64,000 nt of DNA from Ignavibacteriales bacterium (GCA_026390815.1 JAPLFH010000055.1:58228-122227), one strand, 5' to 3'. Numbered from the stretch's first letter, positions 42,770 through 52,196 are shown. Made by a program: numbers and translations. Notes: generated by a model from the letters alone, not told the origin.

Positions 42770-43870
42770 CTATCTCAGTAAAATCATTTTCTTTAATGCA
42801 GTATTTTCTTCTGTTTGAATGCTGTAAAAATATACTCCGCTTGGGAGATTTTCTGCATTGAATTCTACGGTATGGAAGCCCTTGTCTAATGTTGCATTAA
42901 CAAGTGTTTCAATTTCCTGCCCTATGGAATTAAATACCTTCAGCTTTATATATGTTCTATCAATAAGAGTAAATGTAATCCTCGTTGATGAGTTGAATGG
43001 ATTGGGAAAGTTTTGCATCAAGGAAAAGCTATCAGCAAACTCTTCTCCATTTTTTACTTCTGTAATTGTCTGGTAGCTTAATTCAGCTTTAGCAATATTT
43101 TCTTCAACTTCAGTCCGCGATCTTCCGTATGCAACTGCAAGATATACCGTTGTTGATTCATATGCTTTTATCGTACCACCTGGAATACCAAACGTTAATA
43201 TTGAGCCGGTCACAGTTGCTTTATATAATGTGTCATGTTTGGTGTTAGTCAGCCAGTCATATAATGTAGTATCCCCTTCAAAGTAATTATAGTACCAATC
43301 ATTAAAATGCATAGTGAACCCGCCCCGTTCTTTGAAGAATTTAAAGGCAACATATTCTTTCTTGAATATCTCTATCAACTTGTTTCCATTGTTAACACGT
43401 ACGCTTTCATTCCCATATTCACTTTCTGTTTTGGGAATAATTTCAAGTCCAATATATGTTGCAATATTATTATCCGCGTTGTTTATTACACTCATTTTAA
43501 TAATTGAATAAGCTTCAGCCCACCAGCCATAAACGCTCATCTCCACAACAATCGGTGGGTTAGATGAATAAATTGAACCTACAATTTCATAACCTGATTT
43601 CAATGGAGGATCAGCCAATTGAAATGACTTTAATGGAAGAGCATCGTTCATATAATCAAAAACGTTATTTCTGTTTACGCTAATTAACCAGGAAGCTCTA
43701 TCAATTTGCGTTTTATTATCTATCTTAGGTCCGTGTATTCTTATCCTTCCAAATTCATTTACCTGCACACCTATTTTACCCGTCTCAAATTCTGCATCTT
43801 CTAAAAATCCTTGCGGATAACAGAATACAGGGATTAGAAGAATTAAGGATAATATTTTTATTGAACACAT
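42770..43870 (-). CDS. Secreted protein with T9SS sorting domain, unknown function
   Basis: 366 residues. Signal peptide (1 to about 19), a beta-rich body of about 260 residues with no recognised family (motifs such as SVYGWWAEAYSIIKMSV), and a type A T9SS sorting domain (about 285-366: NFPNPFNSSTRITFTL, SGVYFYSIQ, final KKMILLR). It starts nine bases after the stop of the DUF4249 gene b, so it occupies the place where a TonB receptor stands in the other two units. It is presumably exported to the cell surface and may be the ligand-binding or enzymatic partner of that unit. Confidence 0.8.
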   Translation of the reverse strand: MCSIKILSLILLIPVFCYPQGFLEDAEFETGKIGVQVNEFGRIRIHGPKIDNKTQIDRASWLISVNRNNVFDYMNDALPLKSFQLADPPLKSGYEIVGSIYSSNPPIVVEMSVYGWWAEAYSIIKMSVINNADNNIATYIGLEIIPKTESEYGNESVRVNNGNKLIEIFKKEYVAFKFFKERGGFTMHFNDWYYNYFEGDTTLYDWLTNTKHDTLYKATVTGSILTFGIPGGTIKAYESTTVYLAVAYGRSRTEVEENIAKAELSYQTITEVKNGEEFADSFSLMQNFPNPFNSSTRITFTLIDRTYIKLKVFNSIGQEIETLVNATLDKGFHTVEFNAENLPSGVYFYSIQTEENTALKKMILLR

Positions 43871-43879
43871 AATCTTTTC

Positions 43880-44839
43880 TCATTCATAATTGTAGCTGAA
43901 CGAACGGATATAATCTTCTTTAAGAAAAAAGCTGAAGGTCTGCTTATTGTAAGCCCCAAATATTCCCAACCCACCATCAATATTGGAATAATCAGTTTCA
44001 TCAAGTCTTACTGAAAACTGGTCAAGGTAACCATGTGTCGTAGTAAAGTAATTTGATAGCTCTTTATCCATTGAATAAATTTCTAATACTGTCCTGTCGA
44101 TATAGAAATTGCTTTTCTGAGGGTCTCCATCCGAGATTTTTTTCATAACCCAGTTCAGAGTTTCAAGATCAAATTTGATAAAGTTATTTTTTGATATTGC
44201 AGGATATACAGGTTCAACTGTATCACCAACAATATTTAAGAACAATGGTATTTCAATTTGCTGTTGCGAATAAGAATATGCTCCATTATTTTTCTTGTAA
44301 TAAAGTTTATAGCGGCACATATAAAAAGTATTCCCATCGGTAACGGGCTGCCAGGACATTTTAAAGTAATTCAAATCCTCAATAGGAATTTTGAAGAGGG
44401 AATCAAGTATAATTTGTTCGGGTACCCTGGTTTCTGATTGCAGCAGCATACCATTTGCAAGACGTGCTTTAATTGTTAATTTAGTTCCAAAACCCGGCTT
44501 AAAATTATTTAGATAATAAATACTTAACAATCCTTTATACCTGCTTGTATCTGTCCTGCTAATAGTGCTATCCTTAAACTTCACAACGTTGGTATCTGTC
44601 CATATTTTAATATCGGCATCTTTCACTAAAGGATCTTCGGTATTTATGATTGGGTCTAATCCATATACATCATAACTGTGCGATAGAATTGCCAATTGAA
44701 AACTTGTGTCTCCCCGAAGAACTGCGTAAAGGATATACCTTTCCCTAAATTCTGTTTTCGGGTTAATAGAATCGTCGCATGATAAAATCAATGCGGTTGA
44801 TACCAATAGAAAAAGTGCAATCGATGTTTTTCTTATCAT
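43880..44839 (-). CDS. DUF4249-like lipoprotein b
   Basis: 319 residues from the ATG at 44839; the frame is open to 44884 but that would overlap the upstream gene and hide the signal. Lipobox LILSC with Cys near residue 21. The body matches paralogues a and c throughout: RERYILYAVLRGDTSFQLAI, ADIKIWTD, TTHGYLDQFSVRLDETDYSN and GGLGIFGAYN. It follows PEGA/propeller lipoprotein b after 10 bp and precedes a T9SS-sorted protein by nine bp, so all three are one operon. Confidence 0.75.
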   Translation of the reverse strand: MIRKTSIALFLLVSTALILSCDDSINPKTEFRERYILYAVLRGDTSFQLAILSHSYDVYGLDPIINTEDPLVKDADIKIWTDTNVVKFKDSTISRTDTSRYKGLLSIYYLNNFKPGFGTKLTIKARLANGMLLQSETRVPEQIILDSLFKIPIEDLNYFKMSWQPVTDGNTFYMCRYKLYYKKNNGAYSYSQQQIEIPLFLNIVGDTVEPVYPAISKNNFIKFDLETLNWVMKKISDGDPQKSNFYIDRTVLEIYSMDKELSNYFTTTHGYLDQFSVRLDETDYSNIDGGLGIFGAYNKQTFSFFLKEDYIRSFSYNYE

Positions 44840-44849
44840 ACTTCCAGCT

Positions 44850-46325
44850 TTAGTATTGTGCCTTATATTTAACAAGACCTCCATAAGTTGCCACCCATTT
44901 AATATTGTTTTTATCTATGGCAATGCTTTTTACCTGGTCATTGGGCAGAGGAGAATTGTGAGAATTAAACTCTAGAACATGATGAGTGAATAAAAAATTT
45001 GGTAACACACCAAAACCTTCATTAGAACAAACATAAATAAAATTATTTTTATCAAAGGTAAAAGATGTAGTTGAAGGACTAAGCCTTGCACCGGGCATTT
45101 GCCAATTATCGCCTATCCTCCTTTTTATACCAAACCAGGTATCATCTCCAGAACCATAGAAGCTGGCATAAAGCATTCCTTCCTTAAACACAAGGCAAGT
45201 TGTACTAACATTATGAACGGTATCCTTAGTTGTAAAAGCATACTCGTCCCAGCTCTTACCGTCATAAGCAATTACACCTTTAGTCCAGGTTGCAAGAAAA
45301 ATATTATTTCTGTCGTCAAATTCAATATCATTTATTTCATCATTAGGCATATAAGGATTATTATTAATATTGTAATTAGTCCACTTAAATCCATCAAATT
45401 TTCCAAACCCATTACCATATGTTGTAACCCAGATGTTGTTGTCGGGACTTTTCTTAATTGAATTGATATAATTGCCTGGTATCTCTGAATTACTCGTGTT
45501 ATATATAGTCCAGGTAGCCCCATCAAACCTTGCTAATCCCCCCATCCCTGTACCTATCCATTTTACATTCTGTTCATCAATATAAATGTAATTTATCAGA
45601 TCGTCTGGTAAAGGACTGTTTGAAGTGTTGTAAATCTTCCATTCCTTTTCATTATAAACCACAACACCGTAGAAATGAGTACCTATCCACTTATCATTAT
45701 TTATTTTATCTACTGCAACATAGTTGATGAAATTAGTAGGTAACCCTGAATTTGATTGGTTATAGACAACCCAAATGCTCGTGTCTTTAAGAGTTCTAAA
45801 AACCTTTGTAACCTTTTGACTTTCAACCACGACATCTGCGCTATCTTCAAGATGAGTTTCCTTAATTAAATTTATTTTATATTCGCCAGGCACCAAATTA
45901 GTTATAGTATATGGAGTACTCTGGTTAATAACTGAATCATTGAACAGTATAGCCGCACCTTTGGGATAGCTTTCTATTATGATTGAGCCGCGCATTGCAG
46001 GGTTTTTTGTGTTATCTATTAAAATATGCTTCTTAATATCTTCTTCAATTTCAATATTGAAAGTGGTATCCCTGTAAAGAGCTAAGCGTATCATAATTTT
46101 GTAATTACCATCAGCAAGCCATTTAACGCTGTCAGGGGTAAACTGACCTGTGTTCCAACCATTTAGATAAATCCTTGCGCCCTGCGGATTGGAATCGACA
46201 AATATAAAACCTTTATGAGGAGATCGAGGGGGTTCAGTAACCGATACTTCTTTATCGCAGGAAATAAAAAGAAGAGAAAGAATAATAAATAGAATGAGTA
46301 AAATGTTATTTATTAACAGTTTCAT
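44850..46325 (-). CDS. PEGA-domain, seven-blade propeller lipoprotein b
   Basis: 491 residues. Lipoprotein signal (1 to about 23, LLFISC), two PEGA domains (NPQGARIYLNGWNTG and YPKGAAILFNDSVIN), then seven propeller repeats recognisable by WIGT/WVTT/WVAT strands and the recurring N-x-S-x-L-P/G pattern between blades. It is homologous along its whole length to lipoproteins a and c. First gene of the three-gene unit b (PEGA, DUF4249, T9SS protein). A gap of 274 bp separates it from unit c, long enough for its own promoter. Confidence 0.85.
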   Translation of the reverse strand: MKLLINNILLILFIILSLLFISCDKEVSVTEPPRSPHKGFIFVDSNPQGARIYLNGWNTGQFTPDSVKWLADGNYKIMIRLALYRDTTFNIEIEEDIKKHILIDNTKNPAMRGSIIIESYPKGAAILFNDSVINQSTPYTITNLVPGEYKINLIKETHLEDSADVVVESQKVTKVFRTLKDTSIWVVYNQSNSGLPTNFINYVAVDKINNDKWIGTHFYGVVVYNEKEWKIYNTSNSPLPDDLINYIYIDEQNVKWIGTGMGGLARFDGATWTIYNTSNSEIPGNYINSIKKSPDNNIWVTTYGNGFGKFDGFKWTNYNINNNPYMPNDEINDIEFDDRNNIFLATWTKGVIAYDGKSWDEYAFTTKDTVHNVSTTCLVFKEGMLYASFYGSGDDTWFGIKRRIGDNWQMPGARLSPSTTSFTFDKNNFIYVCSNEGFGVLPNFLFTHHVLEFNSHNSPLPNDQVKSIAIDKNNIKWVATYGGLVKYKAQY

Positions 46326-46599
46326 TTAATAGTTATTAATTTTAACAGCAAGATATAAATTATAATAGAATAATTAAAGGCTACTAACTTAGTAGCCCTT
46401 TAATTACTAGTCTAATATCCAATCATAGTGGTCTGTAACCCAACAATAAATTACGTTCCTGTCAAGTATCTTCCGTGTTGAAATTGTTCATTTTTATTTT
46501 CAGAAAACTATAGATTTTATTTTTGTCTCCAACATTTTAATACTTAGATCAGCAAGTAAAGTTATATTGTTAAAAATGTTAAGACCGCCAGTCGAAAAA

Positions 46600-48036
46600 T
46601 TATCTGTAGTTCTTAAACTTTACCAAACCACCACCATATGTTCCAATCCATTTGTACATATTTTTATCTATGGCGATTGCATTAACTCCATCAGCATTAA
46701 TTGGTGAATTATACTTATTAAAAACGCCTTTAAAACCCATGTTATTAAACAATAAACCAAAACCGTTTCCACTTGAACCTATCCAAACATGATTAAATTT
46801 ATCCACTGAGATTGTTGTAATATTGCTGCTAAAAATATTATCCAAAAGTTTAAACTCACCATTTATTAAAATTGCAATGACAGCCGCTCCAATATAAAGT
46901 TCATTCAAAATACCTACTCCAAGTGCAGTTATAGTATTTTCAATAGGTGAATTGGAGGAATTATAAAAAATGGATTTGCCACCTGGTTTGAAATTGACCA
47001 AGCCCTCTCTTGTTCCTATCCAAATATTAGTATCGATAATAGCAATAGACGAAATATAATTTGAGGGCAAATCAGAATTATCTATGTCATATGCCTTCCA
47101 AATGTCACCGTTAAAAACTGCAACTCCTTTATCGTATGTACCAACCCAAAGGTTACCATTTTTATCTTTAATTATTGCTGTTATCATGTCAGCAGGTAAT
47201 CCCGAATTGTTTTTGTCATAGATTGTCCAGTTATTATTATAAAATTTTACAAGACCAGCACTTGTCGTTCCAATCCATATATTGTCTTCATCGTCAATGT
47301 ATAAAACATTAATTCTGTTATCAGGTATTGGTGAATTATCAGTAGCGTAGATTATCCAGTCTTTTTCATCGAACACTGCAAGCCCTCCACCGTCTGTTCC
47401 AATCCATTTTAGATTATTCTTATCTACAGCTATGCTTAGGATATAACTGGAAGGCAATCCTGAATTGGATGTCTTAAAATTTACCCAAACAGTTGTATCT
47501 ACTAATACTTTGTAAATTGATGTTATAGCTTGGCTTTGAACGGTTACATCAATACTATCGTCCAGGTAACGATCCTTTTTAAATTTAACCCTATATTCAC
47601 CAGGGAATAAATTATTTATTTGATATGGTGTTTTCTGCCCTAAAGCTGAGTCGTTAAGAAATATATCTGCCTCATTTGGATGAGTTTTACAATCAATATA
47701 ACCACACATTGCTAAGTTTTTAGTAAAATCAAAAAAAAGGTTTAATCTTTCACTTTCAATAATATTCAATTGAAGTGTTGAATCTTTCCATCCTGTAAGT
47801 CTTAAAGTTACTGTTTGCTTTCCAGCTTCTAACCATCGCAAACTATCAGGGGTAACTTTGCCTGTGTTTCGTCCATTCAAATAAATTTTTGCTAGATTAG
47901 GATTGGATTCAATATAAACGAAACCTGTATGTATAGCTCCTTCAGGAGGACTAACTGTTATTTCTTTGTTACAAAATCCTGCAGTAAAAACTAAATAGAG
48001 CACAAGAATCAATATTGTAATTCTTATTCTTTTCAT
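46600..48036 (-). CDS. PEGA-domain, seven-blade propeller lipoprotein c
   Basis: 478 residues. N-terminal signal with a Cys at about residue 22 (TAGFC), two PEGA domains (NPNLAKIYLNGRNTG and HPNEADIFLNDSALG) and seven propeller blades (WIGTDGGGL, WIGTTSAGL, WVGTYDKGV, WIGTREGL, YIGAAV, WIGSSGNGF, WIGTYGGGL). It is last in the unit receptor 2, DUF4249 c, PEGA c, with 19 bp to the DUF4249 gene. The gene order is the reverse of unit a although both are on the same strand. Confidence 0.86.
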   Translation of the reverse strand: MKRIRITILILVLYLVFTAGFCNKEITVSPPEGAIHTGFVYIESNPNLAKIYLNGRNTGKVTPDSLRWLEAGKQTVTLRLTGWKDSTLQLNIIESERLNLFFDFTKNLAMCGYIDCKTHPNEADIFLNDSALGQKTPYQINNLFPGEYRVKFKKDRYLDDSIDVTVQSQAITSIYKVLVDTTVWVNFKTSNSGLPSSYILSIAVDKNNLKWIGTDGGGLAVFDEKDWIIYATDNSPIPDNRINVLYIDDEDNIWIGTTSAGLVKFYNNNWTIYDKNNSGLPADMITAIIKDKNGNLWVGTYDKGVAVFNGDIWKAYDIDNSDLPSNYISSIAIIDTNIWIGTREGLVNFKPGGKSIFYNSSNSPIENTITALGVGILNELYIGAAVIAILINGEFKLLDNIFSSNITTISVDKFNHVWIGSSGNGFGLLFNNMGFKGVFNKYNSPINADGVNAIAIDKNMYKWIGTYGGGLVKFKNYR

Positions 48037-48055
48037 AATCTAGTATTGGGTTGTA

Positions 48056-49009
48056 CTAAAGTCCATATTTATAACCAAAAGATTCAACATAAGATTGCCT
48101 TAGGATAATGGGAATGTTTTTCTTTAAATAAGTCGCAAAAATTCCATAACCACCAATTATATTAGAATAATCTATTTCATCTATACGAATTGAATAAGTG
48201 TCCAAAAATCCATGCGTAGTAGAATAATATCCTGATAAATATTTATCCATAATCAGAATTTCAAGTTCAGCTTTAATTATTTTATAATTTTTTTTATTCT
48301 CATCACCCAAAGAAATTTGCGTCATTGTAGAATCAAGATTTTTATTTTCAAATGTAATTCCTAATTTTTTAGTAATTGTTGGATAAACCGGTTTTTTATC
48401 TTCGTATGTTATCGGTACTTCTTTTATTCTATTCACAACATTTCCATTATTTGATTCTTGATAATATATCTTACATCTACTTATGTAATAATAAACTTCA
48501 TTATCGGTATTGTGCCAGGAATATGAAAAAGACTTTTTTTCTTTAGCTGGAATTATTAAATCCAATGAATCAATATCTATTTGAGATGGTACTTTGGCGG
48601 ATGATTTAAGAACTTTTCCGTTATTTAACTGTACCTCTATTTCCAGATTTTGTCTTGGCTCAATGTTAAAGTCCTTCAGATAATAAAAATAAACTGGTGT
48701 TTCATACCTTGATGTATCCTGGCGAGGTTTAATCGTATCCTTCATAACATAAACCTTATTATCATACCATATATTTATATTAGCATCTATAACTGAAGGA
48801 TCAATTTTATTATTTAATGGATTAAATCCTTCCATATCATAACTTTTCGTTAATCTGGCAACTTGAAAACTGGTATCTCCTCTAACTATAAAGTATAGGA
48901 TATATTTTTCAGTAAAATCTTCCTTGGGATTAAAACTATCATCGCAAGAAAGATAACATAAAGAGAGGAAGAAAAGCATAAATACAATTTTTAGATTCCT
49001 TAATAGCAT
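48056..49009 (-). CDS. DUF4249-like lipoprotein c
   Basis: 317 residues; lipoprotein signal with the Cys near residue 21 (LCYLSC). It shares with a and b the opening TEKYILYFIVRGDTSFQVA, the ANINIWYDNKVY strand, STTHGFLDTYSIRIDEIDYS and GGYGIFATYL. It begins two bases after the stop of TonB receptor 2, indicating translational coupling, the strongest positional evidence that DUF4249 and the receptor act together. Confidence 0.77.
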   Translation of the reverse strand: MLLRNLKIVFMLFFLSLCYLSCDDSFNPKEDFTEKYILYFIVRGDTSFQVARLTKSYDMEGFNPLNNKIDPSVIDANINIWYDNKVYVMKDTIKPRQDTSRYETPVYFYYLKDFNIEPRQNLEIEVQLNNGKVLKSSAKVPSQIDIDSLDLIIPAKEKKSFSYSWHNTDNEVYYYISRCKIYYQESNNGNVVNRIKEVPITYEDKKPVYPTITKKLGITFENKNLDSTMTQISLGDENKKNYKIIKAELEILIMDKYLSGYYSTTHGFLDTYSIRIDEIDYSNIIGGYGIFATYLKKNIPIILRQSYVESFGYKYGL

Positions 49010-49011
49010 TT

Positions 49012-51240
49012 TTATAAATCCACTTTTAACGAAACTGTTGGTAAAAAAGGAATCATATTTACACGTTTCCCTGTGTCTCTCTCAAAGTAGAATATATTTT
49101 TCCGATCATACACATTTACAATACTTAAACTGAGTTTGAATGCAGTAGAAAATAAACTGAATTTATTAGTAACACTAATATCTAGTCTATGATAGTATGG
49201 AAGTCTCCTTATATTTTTACTTCCCATGATTGTATATGGCTGATAAGATTCATAAATATACCAGGGTGAAAAAGGATCATCAAAATATAATTTATCATAG
49301 TAACCTTTTATTGGTGTAAAAGGGTGACCTGAATTAAAAATCCAAATTGCACTTGCATCCCAGTTTTCACTTAAATTATATTGTAAGCTAAGATTCAAAT
49401 TATGTCTCGAATCATATTTCGGGTAATAAATTTTGTTGTTCACTTCTTTATAAGCCCAGCTTAACGAATAAGCTAATGATGTTTGAATTTTTCTGTTATC
49501 GAATTTCAGTAGTAATTCCCAGCCATATGATTCACCTTTACCTGTTACCAAATCAAAGTCTTCTGCGCTAACTTTATTTTGATTTAACTCGCAAAGGTTA
49601 TGTAACAGTTTATAATATGCTTCTATATTTAATGAAATATTATCAGTAAAATTAATTTCAGTTCCTGCTACATAATGAATAGCAGAAGAAGGCGTTAAAT
49701 ATTCTGGAATTACAAACCATGATTCATATAAAGATATTATTTCATTTTCATCAGTAAAAGTAGCTACATCCTGAGCATAAATACCCCACGCAGCTTTAAG
49801 GGAAATGTTATCATTAAGTTGATATTTGGTATTTAACCTTGGTTCTATCCTTGTATTATTTTTTTCAGCAAGCGGGGCGCCGCATAATCTTGTACCAAAA
49901 TCAATAACTAAATTATCGAATCTTAATAAAGTATATTTTCCGTATATGTTCAGGTTAGCTCCATAATCGTGAACATTAGTTATAAACCCTCTGGCATTCT
50001 CAAAATACAAGTCTGCATTTAATGATTTAATATAATATCCTACTTTTAATTCGTCGCGACTATCATACATATAAGTAAAATCCATCCTCAATGTTATATC
50101 ATCAATTTTATTATATCTGTGCAGTGCATTGCTTTTATTAGGAAATACTTCTGCACGGTAACTACTTAAAGATACAGTCGTCTCTGAATAAAGCGGGCTT
50201 TCCCACGCCTGAAACCATTGCCCGCCAAAAATATTATTTCGCCAGTTAAAATCTTCACGTAATGAATTGTTATTTTTTAGCCTATCGTTACTATTAAAAC
50301 TAAAAAGAGAAATCTTAGTGATTTTCTTATCATCATTAGTAGAATAGTTTGCCTTAAAAGAAATGTCATAAAAATCAAATGGAGTCTCTTTGTAATTAAG
50401 AAATTTTTTTAACACCTCATCAAACAAACTTTTTCTTGCTGTAAAAATAAAAGAACCATTCGGTATAGGTCCTTCTAAAGAAACTTTACCTGTTAGAAAA
50501 CTTATACTTCCTGAACCTGCAAATTTATTTCTGTTTCCGCTCTTTGTTACAATATTTAAAACAGATGAAAGTCGCTCACCGTATTCTGCTGTAAATCCAC
50601 CTTTGTAAAACTCTGCTGCATTAATTATTTCAGGGTCAATCACACTGAATAAGCCCATAGCATGAAAAGGATTATAAACTGTTACACCATTATATAACAT
50701 TAAATTCTGGTCGCTTGAACCACCGCGTACATAGTATCGGGCTGATACATCACCTGTTGATTGTACACCAGGTAATAATTGAAGTGAACGAATAATATCA
50801 GTTTCCACACTTTTAGGAAGTAGCTCTAAATCCTTAATTGCTATTTTATGTAATCCAATATTTGTTTTAGAAGAGACTCTTTTCCCTAAAGTTTCTATTT
50901 CATCCAATTGAAAATTGCGCGGGGACAATGAGATTTTTATTTGTAATATTTTACCTTCAGCTATTCTAACAGGTAGCTGTTTGGGCTGATAACCAATGTG
51001 TGTCACTTTAATGATATAATCCATATTGGCAGGTACAGATCGTAACATAAAATTACCATTCATGTCGGTGGAAACACCAAGCTTTTTCCCATCAAGCACT
51101 ATGTTAACATATGCAAGCGATTCGCCATTAGTGGAATCTTCTACCGTTCCGCGGAGTGTTCCTGTTTGAGCTAAATAAATCAAAGGAAATAAAAAGTATA
51201 TAATAAGAGAAATTATTAGAGTGGCTTTGTATTTTAACAA
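49012..51240 (-). CDS. TonB-dependent outer-membrane receptor 2
   Basis: 742 residues, the same domain order as receptor 1: signal peptide (1 to about 24), carboxypeptidase-regulatory-like domain (GTLRGTVEDSTNGESLAYV), plug (YYVRGGSSDQNLMLYNGV, NPFHAMGLFSVIDPE) and barrel. The frame has no ATG before the signal peptide: the best start is TTG at 51240 (ATT or ATA alternatives upstream), with an in-frame stop at 51262-51264. Codon use is more AT-rich than in receptor 1, so the two copies have diverged or arrived separately. First gene of unit c. Confidence 0.9.
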   Translation of the reverse strand: MLKYKATLIISLIIYFLFPLIYLAQTGTLRGTVEDSTNGESLAYVNIVLDGKKLGVSTDMNGNFMLRSVPANMDYIIKVTHIGYQPKQLPVRIAEGKILQIKISLSPRNFQLDEIETLGKRVSSKTNIGLHKIAIKDLELLPKSVETDIIRSLQLLPGVQSTGDVSARYYVRGGSSDQNLMLYNGVTVYNPFHAMGLFSVIDPEIINAAEFYKGGFTAEYGERLSSVLNIVTKSGNRNKFAGSGSISFLTGKVSLEGPIPNGSFIFTARKSLFDEVLKKFLNYKETPFDFYDISFKANYSTNDDKKITKISLFSFNSNDRLKNNNSLREDFNWRNNIFGGQWFQAWESPLYSETTVSLSSYRAEVFPNKSNALHRYNKIDDITLRMDFTYMYDSRDELKVGYYIKSLNADLYFENARGFITNVHDYGANLNIYGKYTLLRFDNLVIDFGTRLCGAPLAEKNNTRIEPRLNTKYQLNDNISLKAAWGIYAQDVATFTDENEIISLYESWFVIPEYLTPSSAIHYVAGTEINFTDNISLNIEAYYKLLHNLCELNQNKVSAEDFDLVTGKGESYGWELLLKFDNRKIQTSLAYSLSWAYKEVNNKIYYPKYDSRHNLNLSLQYNLSENWDASAIWIFNSGHPFTPIKGYYDKLYFDDPFSPWYIYESYQPYTIMGSKNIRRLPYYHRLDISVTNKFSLFSTAFKLSLSIVNVYDRKNIFYFERDTGKRVNMIPFLPTVSLKVDL

Positions 51241-51424
51241 AATATTTATCCCAAATAATATTTAAACATATTAAAATTTTAGTATTACATTTAAATACTT
51301 TTAGTTCAATAATAATATTTTAAAAAAAACTTTCGCAAATCTTCAGTTAAATAAGTAAAATAATTCCTCGCAAAAATTAAGCGGAGTTTATTCATCAAAC
51401 TCAGCCAAAATAATTAATTAAAAA

Positions 51425-51787
51425 CTACAATTGTATGTTTGTTAAGCTTCCAAAACACCCGCAGCTTACTTCTTCCCCTTCAAATATTTTAGCTATTATT
51501 ACAGCCGTAAAAAGTGAAAGTAAACCTAATGCTGTATTACTTGCAAGATTTGTTTTTATGTTTGTTATAAGTAACATCCCAACTATAACTTCGATAATTG
51601 GAAAGAAGTAAGAAAGAAAATCTAACTGCCATTCATTCAGCATTTTAAATTTACCAAGAGCTACTGCAAAAGCATTTAAATCAGTAAATTTCATAATAGC
51701 AGAGAATAGGAATACTGCCCCAAAGAATATTCTCAAACCTATTAGTAAAGATTTAGTAGAAATCATTTGTTTAATTTGTACCTGCAT
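51425..51787 (-). CDS. MauE/DoxX-like small membrane protein, possibly C-terminally truncated
   Basis: 120 residues with three membrane helices (about 13-32, 57-75, 85-102) and the SCGCFGS motif seen in MauE/DoxX-type membrane proteins of Bacteroidota, often linked to thiol redox or methylation enzymes. Family members generally have a fourth helix after the CGCFG motif; here the frame stops six residues later (LTNIQL), so the end may be lost. The start at 51787 is supported by CGGAG upstream. It lies alone between receptor 2 and a repeat-rich intergenic region. Confidence 0.7.
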   Translation of the reverse strand: MQVQIKQMISTKSLLIGLRIFFGAVFLFSAIMKFTDLNAFAVALGKFKMLNEWQLDFLSYFFPIIEVIVGMLLITNIKTNLASNTALGLLSLFTAVIIAKIFEGEEVSCGCFGSLTNIQL

Positions 51788-51858
51788 TATTACTCCGATT
51801 TTAATTAAACATACTTTTGAAATATCTATTCAAAAAGAATCTCTACTTGGAATATTTA

Positions 51859-51975
51859 CTTCGTAAATATTTAATTAATTGAAAGCCTCCGTCACATTGG
51901 AAGGCTTTGGGACTCTCCCCTTGTCCCATAGTTTCCTTCTTCGTAAATACTTAATAAATTGAAAGGCTCCGTCAC
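51859..51975. repeat. Pair of 37-bp direct repeats, 80 bp apart
   Basis: CTTCGTAAATA[T/C]TTAAT, followed by AATTGAAAG and CTCCGTCAC, occurs at 51859-51895 and 51939-51975 with three substitutions. The intervening 43 bp contain a small TGGGAC/GTCCCA hairpin. Function unknown; possibly a local duplication within a decayed mobile sequence. Confidence 0.65.
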
Positions 51976-52049
51976 TCATCTTAAAATATTCATGCTCCAT
52001 CACCTATACTTGCTGTATATTTCTATCTCAGCCTTTACCCTAGATAACA

Positions 52050-52160
52050 AAGTCCAATATAAAATGAATATAAAAAGCGGTCAATAGTACTCATTACCAA
52101 TTTATTGGTTCAAAGTTAGTATCCATTACCAATTTTTTCCCTCAATGTTCCGATTGCTAT
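52050..52160. repeat. Left arm of a ~110-bp inverted repeat
   Basis: This 111-bp stretch, starting AAGTCCAATATAAAATG and ending CCGATTGCTAT, is the reverse complement of 55521-55630 with two substitutions and one single-base gap. Inside it are two 22-bp direct repeats (52085-52106 and 52117-52138) of the form TAGTA..CATTACCAATTT. The kinase gene begins 37 bp inside the arm. Confidence 0.93.
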
Positions 52161-52196
52161 TTTTTTATACTATATTGCCACAAAATTTCCAATAAT

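Larger units (their letters stand above)
51788..52196. other. Repeat-rich intergenic region before the NarL-type kinase
   Basis: About 410 bases without a gene. It holds two copies of a 37-bp repeat (51859-51895 and 51939-51975, beginning CTTCGTAAATA, three or so mismatches), a small hairpin TGGGAC/GTCCCA (51908-51928) and the left long inverted repeat (52050-52160). The kinase promoter must lie in or next to that inverted repeat, because only 36 bp separate it from the start codon. Confidence 0.65.

Noticed and set aside
51908..51928. GTCCCATAG similarity to the tRNA-Thr 3' end, a possible third att site bounding the TonB locus
   Set aside because: Only about nine bases match and the rest of the 52-bp att repeat is absent.
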